Source: an uncultured SAR116 cluster alpha proteobacterium (GTDB lineage Bacteria > Pseudomonadota > Alphaproteobacteria > Puniceispirillales > Marisalimonadaceae). From it: a stretch of DNA of 64,000 nt. The stretch spans positions 62,001 through 126,000 of the forward strand of contig CACNWE010000004.1 in NCBI GenBank assembly GCA_902623995.1, in the 5' to 3' direction. Both the position numbers and the translations under genes were made by a program. Under the pieces are notes generated by a model that saw only the letters and a list, made by a program, of their open reading frames with translations, did no database searches and was not told the DNA's origin. Below, piece after piece: positions 17,670-25,514 of the stretch; the stretch's first letter is position 1, and each line of letters starts with the position of its first letter.

Positions 17670-18524
17670 ATGTATTCAGACAATATTTTAGGTTTTGAGA
17701 CAATTGAGAAAAACCTAAAAGCCATGGCTTTTAAAAGACTAATTTATTCTTTCATAAGCATTCTAGCTATTTTATTTCTTCTTTCCAGTGGACTTACAAT
17801 AGCAGAAGAAAATAATGCTGGAAGCTTTCAAAGGGGATTGAGTAAATTTTTTGACTACCCTGTTGATCTTTTCAAAGAAGCATTTGAGTCTGGTTGGAGA
17901 TGGTATGCATATGTATTCAAATATCTTCCAGATTTAATATCAACAATAAACATGGCTTTTTTTTCAACACTATTCGGGGCAATTTTTGCTCTTCTCTTGA
18001 GCCTGTTTGCAAGTAAAAATTTAATTAAAAACCAATATATAGTTACTTTATCTAGAAGATCCATGGATATTCTGAGATCATTCCCTGAGTTGGTTATTGC
18101 TATGATATTTTTGTATCTGATGGGAAAATCAGAATTACCTGCAGTTATTGCAATAGTAATTCATACTGCTGGAGCTCTAGGAAAATTATTCTCTGAAGCT
18201 ATTGAAAATGCTGATAACAAACCAATTGAAGGATTACAATCTTGTGGAGCAAGTTGGTGGCAACGAGTTAGATTTGCAGTTATTCCTCAAGTAGTACCTT
18301 TATTTATCTCATACACCCTTCTGAGGTTAGAAATTAATGTAAGAGCGTCAACCATCCTTGGTTTTGTAGGTGCTGGAGGTATTGGAGAAGCATTGTCTGC
18401 TGTAATTCAGTTTAGATATGGAGACGAAATTATAGCTATTATGTTTTTATTAGTTATAACTATAATTTCCTTAGATTATTTCTCCAGATTTCTTAGGGGT
18501 AGATTAATTGGAGACAATAAGTAA
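17670..18524 (+). CDS. phnE1: Phosphonate ABC transporter permease PhnE (first)
   Basis: A 284-residue inner-membrane permease: an N-terminal helix (about 26-46), then a block of five to six helices with the EAA-type cytoplasmic loop EALQSCGA-like EGLQSCGASWWQRVRFAVIPQ and the GFVGAGGIGEAL motif of PhnE proteins. Pairs with phnE2, whose start overlaps its stop codon by one base (TAATG), implying translational coupling and a heteromeric channel. Preceded by the hairpin after phnD and by a weak tgga ribosome site. Confidence 0.93.
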   Translation: MYSDNILGFETIEKNLKAMAFKRLIYSFISILAILFLLSSGLTIAEENNAGSFQRGLSKFFDYPVDLFKEAFESGWRWYAYVFKYLPDLISTINMAFFSTLFGAIFALLLSLFASKNLIKNQYIVTLSRRSMDILRSFPELVIAMIFLYLMGKSELPAVIAIVIHTAGALGKLFSEAIENADNKPIEGLQSCGASWWQRVRFAVIPQVVPLFISYTLLRLEINVRASTILGFVGAGGIGEALSAVIQFRYGDEIIAIMFLLVITIISLDYFSRFLRGRLIGDNK

Positions 18525-19882
18525 TGGAGCAAGTATTAAATCAAAATGTTATTGATGCAGTTGATCTAAAACATAAAAAACATATTAGAATTCTTATTAT
18601 AACTGGATTTGTGTTTCTGGTTTATTTAATTGGGTCAATATTACACTTTGATCTACCTAACTTAGCTAAAAAGTGGAATAAAGATCGAGCGTCTATGTTT
18701 ATGTTAGATATATACGCTCACAAAGACCATATAAAAATGAATTGGAAAGATCCTCAGAAAATTGACGTAAGATTTGAGGGTGGTCACAGGCATGTTTATA
18801 AAGATGATCCCACTTGGCTTATTAGAAATAAAAATAATCAATCTACAATTGTTAACTTTGATAATGGTGGTCAGTTTGTTTTCTTTCCTAATAGAGTGGA
18901 AATGAGAAATTTTCCTAATATTAATGAACCATTCATTTTTAAGCTTAATAAAAATAGTAAACCTTATGTTGATGGATATGTTGGAAAGGAAAGTATGTTG
19001 CCAAGTTGGATGCGTGCAACAGAAAACAAGGTTGAAGTGAGACCTTCTTTATATGAAAGGCTTCAGGTATATGGATCAAAAGTCGAAGTTCATAGATACG
19101 AGTTAGGATGGAAATATTTTTGGTTTGATTTCGATAGCCCTCTTGTGGGAAAGGGATTTTTTGACGCTATATCACTTATGTTTAATGAAAACAGAGTAGA
19201 TCCAAAAATTTCAAATTTTAATCTTGTTGTAAATGAATTTTTAGAAAATGAAATATGGCACCACAACACCGTTTTGTTTGCTATGGTTGAAACATTATTA
19301 ATGGCCATTCTTGGAACATTAATTGCCTCAATGGTTGGTCTTCCACTAGCTTTTCTTGCTGCTTACAATGTTACTCCACTTTCCTCAATAAGGTTTTTTC
19401 TAAGAAGACTCTTCGACATGCTTCGCGGAATAGATATGTTAATTTGGAGTTTAATATTCCTTAGAGCTTTCGGTCCTGGACTTTTTACTGGAATTTTTGC
19501 AATCGCATTTACAGACACAGGCACTCTTGGTAAATTAATGTCTGAAGCTATAGAAAATACTGATAAAAAAGATAAAGAAGGTATCCAGTCAACTGGTGCA
19601 AACAAAGTTCTTCAACATAGATTTGGTATCATTCCACAAATACTACCAATTTTCATTTCACAAAGTTTATATTACCTAGAGTCTAACACAAGAGCTGCCG
19701 TAATTATTGGGGCAATGGGTGCTGGAGGTATAGGCTTACATTTCCTTGGGGCATTAATGACTGGAAATGATTTTGAAAACGTTGCTTACATGGCAATTCT
19801 AGTTTTAGTTGCTGTAATGTGCATTGATACTATGTCAGCCAAACTAAGAAGATTATTAATTGGTATAGAGGATAAGAAATAA
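18524..19882 (+). CDS. phnE2: Phosphonate ABC transporter permease PhnE (second, with large extra-membrane domain)
   Basis: A 452-residue permease. After one N-terminal helix (about 28-48) comes a polar, tyrosine- and tryptophan-rich stretch of roughly 170 residues (about 50-225) that should lie in the periplasm, then the usual PhnE membrane block with TGTLGKLMSEAIENTD, EGIQSTGANKVLQHRFGIIPQ and the IGAMGAGGIG motif. Standard PhnE is about 260-290 residues, so the soluble domain accounts for the extra length; long second PhnE subunits are known in alphaproteobacteria. Its role, perhaps docking PhnD or gating, is not established. Confidence 0.9.
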   Translation: MEQVLNQNVIDAVDLKHKKHIRILIITGFVFLVYLIGSILHFDLPNLAKKWNKDRASMFMLDIYAHKDHIKMNWKDPQKIDVRFEGGHRHVYKDDPTWLIRNKNNQSTIVNFDNGGQFVFFPNRVEMRNFPNINEPFIFKLNKNSKPYVDGYVGKESMLPSWMRATENKVEVRPSLYERLQVYGSKVEVHRYELGWKYFWFDFDSPLVGKGFFDAISLMFNENRVDPKISNFNLVVNEFLENEIWHHNTVLFAMVETLLMAILGTLIASMVGLPLAFLAAYNVTPLSSIRFFLRRLFDMLRGIDMLIWSLIFLRAFGPGLFTGIFAIAFTDTGTLGKLMSEAIENTDKKDKEGIQSTGANKVLQHRFGIIPQILPIFISQSLYYLESNTRAAVIIGAMGAGGIGLHFLGALMTGNDFENVAYMAILVLVAVMCIDTMSAKLRRLLIGIEDKK

Positions 19883-19892
19883 AGGAGTTACT

Positions 19893-20357
19893 ATGAATAG
19901 ATATATTTTAATAATAGTTTTTTTAATTTACCCGTTACTTGTTCAAGCTCAAAGCAAAGATACAAAAAATATAAGCAATGAGGTGTCTTCTCAGGAAGCT
20001 GGAACATTAATTAATACAGAAGAAATTTTTCAAAAACTTATAGATAAGTGTGATGATGTTAACCTTCTTATGTTAAGAGCCAGAATAAGATTAGAGTTAC
20101 CTAGAATAGATAAATCTGAGGCTGATACAGTCGAAAAAATGCTGTTTGAAGGTTTTGAAATGTGTGCACAAAAAAAACCTGAGGAAGCTAAAGTAAAATT
20201 AACAGAAGCATACGAAATCGCAAAAAAAGCTGCCTCGGAAAAATTTGGCCAAACTGGTACAGGTGGATTAGAAACTGTTAAAAAAGATATCGAACCTCTA
20301 AAAGATACAAACTCTTCTAATGGTATAAATGATAAGCCATGGTGGAAATTCTGGTAA
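19893..20357 (+). CDS. Small secreted protein of unknown function in the phn transporter operon
   Basis: A 154-residue protein with a clear Sec signal peptide (MNRYILIIVFLIYPLLVQAQ). The mature part has helical, charged sequence (CDDVNLLMLRARIRLELPRID, then EAKVKLTEAYEIAKKAASEKFG) and a C-terminal GINDKPWWKFW. Two cysteines (C54 and C92 approximately) might form a disulfide. It lies 10 bp after phnE2 with a good site (aaaggag) and so belongs to the transporter operon, but I recognise no family. A periplasmic accessory of the phosphonate importer is a guess from position only. Confidence 0.7.
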   Translation: MNRYILIIVFLIYPLLVQAQSKDTKNISNEVSSQEAGTLINTEEIFQKLIDKCDDVNLLMLRARIRLELPRIDKSEADTVEKMLFEGFEMCAQKKPEEAKVKLTEAYEIAKKAASEKFGQTGTGGLETVKKDIEPLKDTNSSNGINDKPWWKFW

Positions 20358-20438
20358 TTGAAATTTAATTTTTTATTAAAATATTTGTTAAAAAAATGAA
20401 AAATTATTTCGTAATGATCTTCTAAAAAAGGGGATAGT

Positions 20439-21359
20439 ATGAAATTAAAACCATTTGACAAATCTGGAAAATTTTACAAAGGCAATTTGCATGGACATAG
20501 CGATTACTCTGACGGACTGCTTAAACCAAAAACTGTGATTGAGTTTTACAAATCATATAGCTATGATTTTACATGTCTTTCTGATCATTTATGGCATGAC
20601 AAGAGATTTGCTGCAGAAAGTGTAAATGATGTTTCTGATTTTAATTTTAAAGATTTTATTACAATTCCAAGTGCTGAAATTCATGTAAAAGGAAAAAAGT
20701 ACGAAAGAGCTGGCTTGTGGCATCTTGTTGCTAACGGTTTGCCTTTGGATTTCAAAATTGCATCTGATAATGAAGCAGTAGATGAACTACTTAACAGAAT
20801 CATAGAGACTGGAGCATTTGTAACAATAGCTCATCCAGAGTGGTATTCATTATCTTCTGATGAGGCCATTAAAGTAAGTAATGCTCACGCAGTTGAAATC
20901 TATAATCACGCCGCAACAATTAGCTCAAATAGAGGTAGTGGAATAGCTACAGCTGACTTCCTACTAAATAATAATAAAAAAATTTTACTAACTGCATCTG
21001 ACGATTCGCATTTTCATAAAGAAGATGCTTTAGGAGGTTGGGTATTCGTAAAATGCAAAAACCTGTCTATACAAAATATTTTATATTCTCTTAAAAATGG
21101 CAATTATTACTCTTCTACAGGGATAGCAATACATAATATAGAACTTGATGATAATGAACTCTTAATACAATGTAGTCCAGCTTCACACATAATGATTTCA
21201 GGCTCCTCTAATACCTGCCTTTCCAAAAATGGTTACAACATTACAAGTGCCAAATTTGATTTAAATAAGCTTGATACAAGTTTTTTTAGAGTAACAGTAT
21301 TAAACGAGTATGGAAAATATGCTTGGTCTAATCCTTATTGGTTAGATGAAATTTATTAA
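20439..21359 (+). CDS. PHP-domain phosphoesterase
   Basis: A 306-residue polymerase-and-histidinol-phosphatase (PHP) domain protein. Metal ligands are visible in order: H18-x-H20-x-D22 (NLHGHSDYSDG), H50 (LSDH), E76-x-H78 (SAEIHV), H128 (IAHPEWY), and D185-x-H187 (ASDDSHFH). The last 80 residues form a beta-rich tail. PHP enzymes hydrolyse phosphoesters; one PHP protein (PhnPP of Eggerthella lenta) opens the ribose cyclic phosphate made by C-P lyase. Location inside the phn island, next to a GpdQ-like enzyme, makes a phosphodiester or cyclic phosphate substrate likely. No signal peptide, hence cytosolic; gggga site upstream. Confidence 0.8.
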   Translation: MKLKPFDKSGKFYKGNLHGHSDYSDGLLKPKTVIEFYKSYSYDFTCLSDHLWHDKRFAAESVNDVSDFNFKDFITIPSAEIHVKGKKYERAGLWHLVANGLPLDFKIASDNEAVDELLNRIIETGAFVTIAHPEWYSLSSDEAIKVSNAHAVEIYNHAATISSNRGSGIATADFLLNNNKKILLTASDDSHFHKEDALGGWVFVKCKNLSIQNILYSLKNGNYYSSTGIAIHNIELDDNELLIQCSPASHIMISGSSNTCLSKNGYNITSAKFDLNKLDTSFFRVTVLNEYGKYAWSNPYWLDEIY

Positions 21360-21374
21360 TTACGGGAGAAGAAA

Positions 21375-22199
21375 TTGAAAATATTACAATTAACAGATAT
21401 CCATTTGACTAGTCCAGGTAAAACTATTTTAGGTCGAGATCCAATTTTAAATTTTGAACTTGCATTGAATGATGCATTCAAAAATCATAACGATATTGAA
21501 GCATTAATAATCTCAGGAGATTTATCTGACTGGGGAGAAAAAGCGGATTATGAGTTTTTGAAAGAAAAAATATCTAAGTTAACAGTTCCAACTTACCTCT
21601 GTATTGGTAATCACGATGATAGAGAAATTTTTTCAAAAATTTTCCCAAATTTTGTCAACGATGAAGGCTTTGTTCAATACCATAAAAGTTTTTCTGAGGG
21701 CAATGGAATTTTTCTAGATACTTGGGGTCCAGAAACTCATGCAGGTTTTTTTTGTAAAAAAAGAGCTGATTGGCTTGATAAAACTTTAAGTGATTTAGAA
21801 AATCAATGTTTCATTTTTATGCATCATAACCCAATACCTACTTATATTATTCCGACAGACAAAATAATGTTATTAGACACAACATATTTAGAACAAGTTT
21901 TAAGAAAATATAAAGAAAGAGTTAAACACATATTTTTTGGTCATTGTCATATGCCATTATCTGGTTCATTTTGTGGGATCCCAGTTAGTGCTCCGAGAGG
22001 AACTAATCATGCTGGATATCCAAACTTTTCTGAAAAATACCTTTTATCTGCTTCATATTTACCCGAATCATATTCAGTAATTATATATAATGAACCCAGT
22101 GTTACAGTACATATGGTTGAATTTGGATACAAAGGAGACATTATTGTTGAAGGTTCACCTGACTACGCTTCTTGGGACAAGGGAACAATGAAAAGGTAA
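21375..22199 (+). CDS. Class III metallophosphodiesterase (GpdQ-like)
   Basis: A 274-residue calcineurin-like phosphodiesterase. Metal residues: D8 and H10 (LTDIHLT), D49 (SGDLSD), N79-H80 (IGNHDD), H150-H151 (FMHHNP), H190 and H192 (FGHCHMP). This pattern and length match the cAMP phosphodiesterase/glycerophosphodiesterase GpdQ group, which is promiscuous for phosphomono-, di- and phosphonate esters. Start is TTG at 21375 with a clear gggag site 6 bp upstream. Fifteen bases after the PHP gene and just before a Ugp-like importer, so it probably cleaves the imported diester (for example glycerophosphodiesters). Confidence 0.85.
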   Translation: MKILQLTDIHLTSPGKTILGRDPILNFELALNDAFKNHNDIEALIISGDLSDWGEKADYEFLKEKISKLTVPTYLCIGNHDDREIFSKIFPNFVNDEGFVQYHKSFSEGNGIFLDTWGPETHAGFFCKKRADWLDKTLSDLENQCFIFMHHNPIPTYIIPTDKIMLLDTTYLEQVLRKYKERVKHIFFGHCHMPLSGSFCGIPVSAPRGTNHAGYPNFSEKYLLSASYLPESYSVIIYNEPSVTVHMVEFGYKGDIIVEGSPDYASWDKGTMKR

Positions 22200-22282
22200 G
22201 GATTAAGTTATTGTTTTTATTAATAAATTTTTATTTGAAATAATTTATAATTTATAAAAATAAATATACTAGTTATGTAATT

Positions 22283-22300
22283 TTGTAAAAAATTTGTAAT
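22283..22300 (+). promoter_or_regulatory. Candidate Pho box before the Ugp-like importer operon
   Basis: TTGTAAA-AAAT-TTGTAAT: two near-identical 7-mers with a 4-bp AAAT spacer, the same layout and spacer as the enteric Pho consensus. A TATATA (about 22304-22309) follows at the distance of a -10 box, and the ATG is at 22334. The best single match of this type in the window after the 7095 array. Confidence 0.55.
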
Positions 22301-22333
22301 AATTATATAGGTTAATGTGGTTACGAGAAAGTC

Positions 22334-23476
22334 ATGTCTAATATTCAAGTAAAAGAAATATATAAATCATACGGAAATACAAGTGTAATCGAAGATATTT
22401 CTATAGAAATAAAGAGTAAAGAGTTCATAACACTAGTTGGTCCGTCTGGCTGCGGAAAATCAACTTTATTAAGAATTATAGCTGGTTTAGAACAAATCAA
22501 TTCTGGTAGGATTTATATTGACCAAAAAGATGTTACTTTTGTCAGACCGTCCGATAGGAATCTTGCAATGGTTTTTCAATCATACGCACTTTACCCTCAT
22601 TTAACAGTAAAAGAAAATATGTTAACTCCATTAAAATTGAGAGATTTGTCGTCATTTCAAAGATTCCCTTTAATTGGTAAGTATTTTGCCAAAAAAGAAC
22701 TTGAAAAATTGGATATTCTTGTTTCAGAAACAGCCGAAATTTTAAGATTAAAAAAACTTTTAAATAGAAAACCTGGTCAATTGTCTGGAGGACAAAGGCA
22801 AAGAGCAGCTCTTGGAAGAGCAATGGTTAGAAAACCAATTGCTTTTCTAATGGACGAGCCATTATCAAATTTAGATGCAGCCTTAAGGGTGCATATGCGA
22901 TCAGAGTTGTCTGAACTTCATAAGAAATTAGGGATTACATTTATCTATGTAACTCATGATCAAGCTGAGGCGCTCACGATGTCTAACAGAATGGCAGTAA
23001 TGATGGATGGTAGAATTTTGCAGCTTGATGAACCAAACAAAATTTATTCTGAACCAAATTGTATTAAAGTCGCAGAGTTTATTGGTTCTCCAAAAATCAA
23101 TATTTTACCTGCTACTACTGACAAGTTAGGTTATTTATCAATAGGTAACTTCAAATCAAATTTTAAAACTAAAATCAAAAATACTAAAATTTTTGTTGGT
23201 TTTAGGTCTGAGAATATTATTTTAAATAAAAAAACTAATCAATTTAATGGTAGTGTAAAGCACATTGAGAATCTAGGTTCAGACTATTTTTTACATTTAA
23301 AAGTTAAATCATTCAGCGATAAAATTATCATAAGAATACCCCATAGTGATTTTACTAATATTAAAGTTGATAGTTCCATTAATTTTTCTATAAATCTAGA
23401 AAAGATTCTATTTTTTGATGTAGATGGGGTCAGATTTAATGCCTCTTATCATACTTTCCAGAAAAAAATAGCTTAA
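22334..23476 (+). CDS. ABC transporter ATP-binding protein, UgpC/MalK-like
   Basis: A 380-residue CUT1-type ATPase: Walker A GPSGCGKST (36-44), Q-loop FQSYALYPHLTVKENML, signature LSGGQRQRAALGRAMVRKP, Walker B FLMDEPLSNLD, and a C-terminal TOBE-like regulatory region after residue 240. The insertion QRFPLIGKYFAKKELEKLD between Q-loop and signature is somewhat longer than in E. coli UgpC. Powers the importer formed by the next three genes; the stop overlaps the first permease start by one base. UgpC-type systems import sn-glycerol-3-phosphate and glycerophosphodiesters, which fits the phosphodiesterases just upstream, but sugar import cannot be excluded. Confidence 0.9.
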   Translation: MSNIQVKEIYKSYGNTSVIEDISIEIKSKEFITLVGPSGCGKSTLLRIIAGLEQINSGRIYIDQKDVTFVRPSDRNLAMVFQSYALYPHLTVKENMLTPLKLRDLSSFQRFPLIGKYFAKKELEKLDILVSETAEILRLKKLLNRKPGQLSGGQRQRAALGRAMVRKPIAFLMDEPLSNLDAALRVHMRSELSELHKKLGITFIYVTHDQAEALTMSNRMAVMMDGRILQLDEPNKIYSEPNCIKVAEFIGSPKINILPATTDKLGYLSIGNFKSNFKTKIKNTKIFVGFRSENIILNKKTNQFNGSVKHIENLGSDYFLHLKVKSFSDKIIIRIPHSDFTNIKVDSSINFSINLEKILFFDVDGVRFNASYHTFQKKIA

Positions 23477-24438
23477 TGAATTCACAAAGAGCACATTATT
23501 GGTTTGTATCTCCTGCATTAATTTTAATGTTACTAATATTTGGAATCCCAATTGCTATCGCAATTTTCTTAAGCTTCACAGATTATTCACTAGGCAACAA
23601 AACTTTTGAATTTGTAGGTTTTGAAAATTATTTCAAAATTTTCACTAGATCATCATATGAAAAAATGTGGGGAGCAACGCTTAGATATGTAATTGTTGTT
23701 GTGCCACTTACTGTTGGACTAGGCTTAGGTGCTGCTCTTTTAATAAATTCAATTACAAGATTTAGTGAAATATATAAAACAATCTATTTTTTACCTGTTA
23801 TGGCAACTTTGATGGCAATGGCAATAGTTTGGCAAGTTATGCTTCATCCTACTGCAGGCTCAATAAATAGATTGCTCTCTTCCGGATGTGAAATTGATTA
23901 TATATACAATTTATTTACCCTATCCTTTGTTGGACAGGAAGCCTCAGAAAGTTGGTATGGCTCTATATGTAACGGCAATATGCCTAACTGGTTAGGAGAT
24001 AAAAAATATGCGATTTGGGTAGTTTGCTTTGTTGGCGTTTGGCAGGGGTTTGGTTTTAATATGGTTCTTTATTTGGCTGGTTTAACAAGTGTTTCAAGAG
24101 AACTTTACATGGCAGCTGAAATGGATGGAGCAAAATCTGGATGGGAAAGATTTAAGTTGGTAACATGGCCTGCTTTAGGACCTACAACAGTTTTTGTTGT
24201 AACTATATCATTCATAAAAGCCTTTCAGGTGTTTGATATAGTTGAAGCTTTTTATGGATTTGGAAGCGCAGGACCATCCAAAACAGCATATGTAATGATG
24301 TTTGCAATTTTTGAAAAAGGGATTAAACAAAACCTTATTGGAGTTGGAGCAGCTATTTCTGTTATATTTTTAATTTTAGTTTTGTCTATTACCTTAATTC
24401 AACGTTTTCTAGTTGAAAGAAAGGTTCACTACTCATGA
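23476..24438 (+). CDS. ABC transporter permease, UgpA/MalF-like
   Basis: A 320-residue permease with six predicted helices and the EAA loop ELYMAAEMDGAKSGWERFKLVTWP. A periplasmic stretch of about 45 residues (roughly 130-178) contains two cysteines (SSGCEIDY and GSICNGN) that ordinary UgpA lacks as far as I recall. Start overlaps the ATPase stop; its own stop overlaps the next start by 4 bp, so the three are tightly coupled. Function follows from the operon: transmembrane half of a CUT1 importer, probably for glycerophosphate-type ligands. Confidence 0.88.
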   Translation: MNSQRAHYWFVSPALILMLLIFGIPIAIAIFLSFTDYSLGNKTFEFVGFENYFKIFTRSSYEKMWGATLRYVIVVVPLTVGLGLGAALLINSITRFSEIYKTIYFLPVMATLMAMAIVWQVMLHPTAGSINRLLSSGCEIDYIYNLFTLSFVGQEASESWYGSICNGNMPNWLGDKKYAIWVVCFVGVWQGFGFNMVLYLAGLTSVSRELYMAAEMDGAKSGWERFKLVTWPALGPTTVFVVTISFIKAFQVFDIVEAFYGFGSAGPSKTAYVMMFAIFEKGIKQNLIGVGAAISVIFLILVLSITLIQRFLVERKVHYS

Positions 24439-25424
24439 ATTATGACATTGGTCAACCTATAAAACATTTTTTACTAATATTGGGAGCAATTATTGTAATC
24501 CTCCCCTTTTATAGCATGATTAGCTATTCCTTTCAGTCACAAGGAGAGATAGAAACTGGGAAAAATTCCAAAGGAGAAAAAGCAGGTTTTTTAGGAACAC
24601 AGGAAAAAATTGTTGATCAATTTTGCTTTAAATCTAATACACCTGAGAAAGAAGAAGTTAATTCTTTAATGCTTAAAATGCCAGGTAAAACCGAAAGAGA
24701 GGTCTACAATATTCTTTTAAAAAATGTAACTGAAAATTGTCTAAAAAAACCTGCATTTATGAATTACACTCAAGCTTTTACAAAAGCACCATTGCTGAGA
24801 TATTTATTAAATGGTGTAATAGTAACAGCTTCAATATTTTTATTACAAGTTGTTGTTGCTTTACCAGCAGCTTATGCCCTCGCAAAATTAAGATTCGTAG
24901 GAAGAGAATTTATTTTCACATTAGTTTTACTATGTCTACTAATTCCTATTCATGCTGTTGCCTTGCCTTTATACATTATGCTTGCAAAATTAGGTTTAAC
25001 AAATTCTTATGCTGCACTAATTATCCCCTGGACTATATCTGTTTTTGGAATTTTTCTTATGAGACAATTTTTTATGACTGTACCTGATGATTATATTGAT
25101 GCCGGAAGAATGGATGGGATGAGTGAGTTTTCCATAATATGGAGGGTTATGCTTCCTACTGCCGTACCAGCATTGTTAGCTTTTGCAATTTTTTCTGTGG
25201 TCGCTCATTGGAATGATTATTTTTGGCCAAGAGTAGTTATAACTGGTGATCCTGACTTATTTACTCCTCCTCTTGGAATGAGAGTTTTTAAACAAGATAC
25301 CGAAGGTGATTTGCACGGACCTATGATGGCAGTAGCTGTTACTATTGTCACACCACTTATAGTTGCGTTTCTTATCGCTCAAAAAAGATTTATTGAAGGA
25401 ATTACTTTTTCAGGAATGAAATAA
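24435..25424 (+). CDS. ABC transporter permease, UgpE/MalG-like
   Basis: A 329-residue permease of the MalG/UgpE type. The EAA loop is DDYIDAGRMDGMSEFSIIWRVMLP, and RQFFMTVP precedes it. Between helix 1 and helix 2 a polar insert of about 70 residues (roughly 38-110) with two cysteines (DQFCFKS, TENCLKK) is larger than usual for this subunit. Overlaps the UgpA-like gene by 4 bp. The segment between its stop and the binding-protein gene carries two hairpins. Confidence 0.88.
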   Translation: MNYDIGQPIKHFLLILGAIIVILPFYSMISYSFQSQGEIETGKNSKGEKAGFLGTQEKIVDQFCFKSNTPEKEEVNSLMLKMPGKTEREVYNILLKNVTENCLKKPAFMNYTQAFTKAPLLRYLLNGVIVTASIFLLQVVVALPAAYALAKLRFVGREFIFTLVLLCLLIPIHAVALPLYIMLAKLGLTNSYAALIIPWTISVFGIFLMRQFFMTVPDDYIDAGRMDGMSEFSIIWRVMLPTAVPALLAFAIFSVVAHWNDYFWPRVVITGDPDLFTPPLGMRVFKQDTEGDLHGPMMAVAVTIVTPLIVAFLIAQKRFIEGITFSGMK

Positions 25425-25434
25425 TTAAAAGAAT

Positions 25435-25458
25435 TCATTTAGCAATCAAGCTAAATGA
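25435..25458 (+). terminator. First hairpin before the binding-protein gene
   Basis: TCATTTAGC (25435-25443) pairs with GCTAAATGA (25450-25458) around a 6-nt loop. No long T-tract follows (only ataaaa), so processing or attenuation is more likely than full termination. Confidence 0.45.
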
Positions 25459-25464
25459 TAAAAC

Positions 25465-25495
25465 GGGGTTCTAAGTTTTAAGGTCATAGAACCCC
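25465..25495 (+). terminator. Second hairpin before the binding-protein gene
   Basis: GGGGTTCTA (25465-25473) pairs with TAGAACCCC (25487-25495) around a 13-nt loop. It stands just 5 bp before the ribosome site (taggaga) of the gene at 25515 and lacks a T-tract, so it could protect the 5' end of a processed binding-protein mRNA or regulate its translation. Confidence 0.5.
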
Positions 25496-25514
25496 TCGAA
25501 TAGGAGAAAAAATA

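Noticed and set aside
20030-20461. 143-codon minus-strand frame opposite the secreted protein
   Set aside because: Complementary to a gene with signal peptide and ribosome site; no family features.
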